Assembly (NCBI GenBank): GCA_026168455.1
Contig: CM047430.1
Coordinates: 25,500,735-25,564,734 of the forward strand
Direction of reading: 5' to 3'
Origin: Theocolax elegans
Taxonomy: Eukaryota; Arthropoda; Insecta; Hymenoptera; Cerocephalidae
Length of the DNA stretch: 64,000 nucleotides
The position numbers and the translations under genes are program-made. Of the stretch, positions 63,249-64,000 are shown piece by piece. The notes under the pieces were generated by a model. It did no database searches, was not told the origin of the DNA, and saw only the letters and a program-made list of their open reading frames with translations. Numbering within the stretch: the first letter of the stretch is position 1; every line of letters begins with the position of its first letter.

Positions 63249-63841
63249 AATCAATTATTTTACTAAAAATATCATTTTACTATCAATTTCAGTTGGAAAT
63301 TACTTTATTATAAAATAATGAAATCAACTATAACAATAAGAGAATTGCTATAACTTACATGAACTTGATAAATTGAATGTGAAACCTTTACTACAGAATT
63401 GAGTAGAATTCATTTTAATATCATTTTCTATATGATAATGTAATTGCATTAGCCCCTCCGATATTACGTTTATGTCTACTGTTTTCTGTAATTCTGTGAA
63501 GATATAATTAAATATTACTTTTTAGTTAACTGCATAGAAACTACTATTGTAGCTACTACAATTTACTCAAGTATTATAGTATTATATAATTTACAATAAA
63601 CTATTTTGACTTATTGTTTTTCTTTGAAAAGTAATGTAACAATAAATATTGTACACGACTATTGTATTGAGACGCATATTGTACATTTTCTGTATGATTA
63701 TACATGTGTTCAAATGTAGAATGTATATTTACTTCTTCTGCTTAATTAAATAACTAATTTTTACTATATATTTAAGTAAATATACGAATTAAATAACTTA
63801 GCTTAATCAAATAACTAATTTTTACAATATATTTAAGTAAA
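63249..63841. other. No gene seen; AT-rich
   Basis: AT-rich intergenic sequence leading to the SINE, with a short imperfect repeat of AAATAACTAATTTTTAC at about 63747 and 63807. Confidence 0.5.
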
Positions 63842-64000
63842 TTGAGGCTTGTAATGGCTCGGTGGGTGAGGGCATCGGTCTCGTAATCTGGAGGACCCAG
63901 GTTCGATTCCCGGCCCCGGCCTATTAATACAAGCATCACTGGGTAATGTATTTTCAACAAGTACTTTCTTAACAAAGACATCCTATGACCTCCGTCGCTG
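63842..64000 (+). mobile_element. tRNA-Thr-derived SINE, second copy (runs off window)
   Basis: The head has GGCTCGGTGGG, the anticodon loop CTCGTAA (CGT) and B box GGTTCGATTCC. The body runs CAAGCATCACTGGGTAATGT to GACCTCCGTCGCTG at the window end. It matches the minus-strand copy at 47023-47237 over its length with scattered differences. The remaining tail lies outside the window. Confidence 0.9.

Overview
The window reads as eukaryotic, most likely insect, DNA. Small exons are bounded by GT/AG splice sites, and R1-like non-LTR elements, Ty3/gypsy and BEL/Pao LTR elements, a Polinton/Maverick, a P-type transposon, Helitrons, a tRNA-derived SINE and many foldback repeats lie in an AT-rich background rich in microsatellites. 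Several of these families are common in hymenopteran genomes, but the sequence alone does not prove the order. Coordinates and homology calls come from reading translated segments by eye. No alignment or database search was run.

Layout. 1-3.5 kb: AT-rich DNA with an array of small hairpins, a (TC)n tract and a three-exon gene 3' end on the minus strand. 3.5-14.3 kb: non-LTR retrotransposons. These are a LINE 3' scrap, two head-to-tail ORF1-only elements on the minus strand, and head-to-head with them a 5'-truncated R1-like element on the plus strand that carries a nearly identical 1.5-kb internal tandem duplication. 14.4-16.7 kb: two adjacent 1-kb palindromes. 17-23 kb: a tRNA-like sequence, a pair of 0.4-kb direct repeats and the last three exons of an apparently intact nuclear-type host gene (21129-21787). 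23.1-33.7 kb: a nest of foldback elements, inverted arms and Helitron ends. 34.2-39.7 kb: a decayed Ty3/gypsy element (minus) with a 420-bp Helitron and a TIR element inside it. 39.8-41.1 kb: a second gypsy fragment (plus). 41.1-47.7 kb: a decayed Polinton (polymerase B, packaging ATPase, integrase with chromodomain, virion-type proteins) whose capsid gene is split by a SINE. 47.8-51.6 kb: LTR-like and duplicated repeat DNA. 51.6-54.3 kb: a 5'-truncated non-LTR element with an unbroken 856-codon RT/RNase H frame. 56.1-62.0 kb: pieces of a P-type transposase on either side of a broken BEL/Pao element, all minus. 63-64 kb: a perfect 55-bp hairpin and a second SINE copy.

Most genes here are mobile-element genes and nearly all are broken. 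The two spliced gene 3' ends are the only candidates for host coding sequence. The most unusual observations are the paired ORF1-only LINEs joined through (TAA)n tracts, the density of kilobase-scale palindromes, and the nested insertions whose boundaries can be read to the base.
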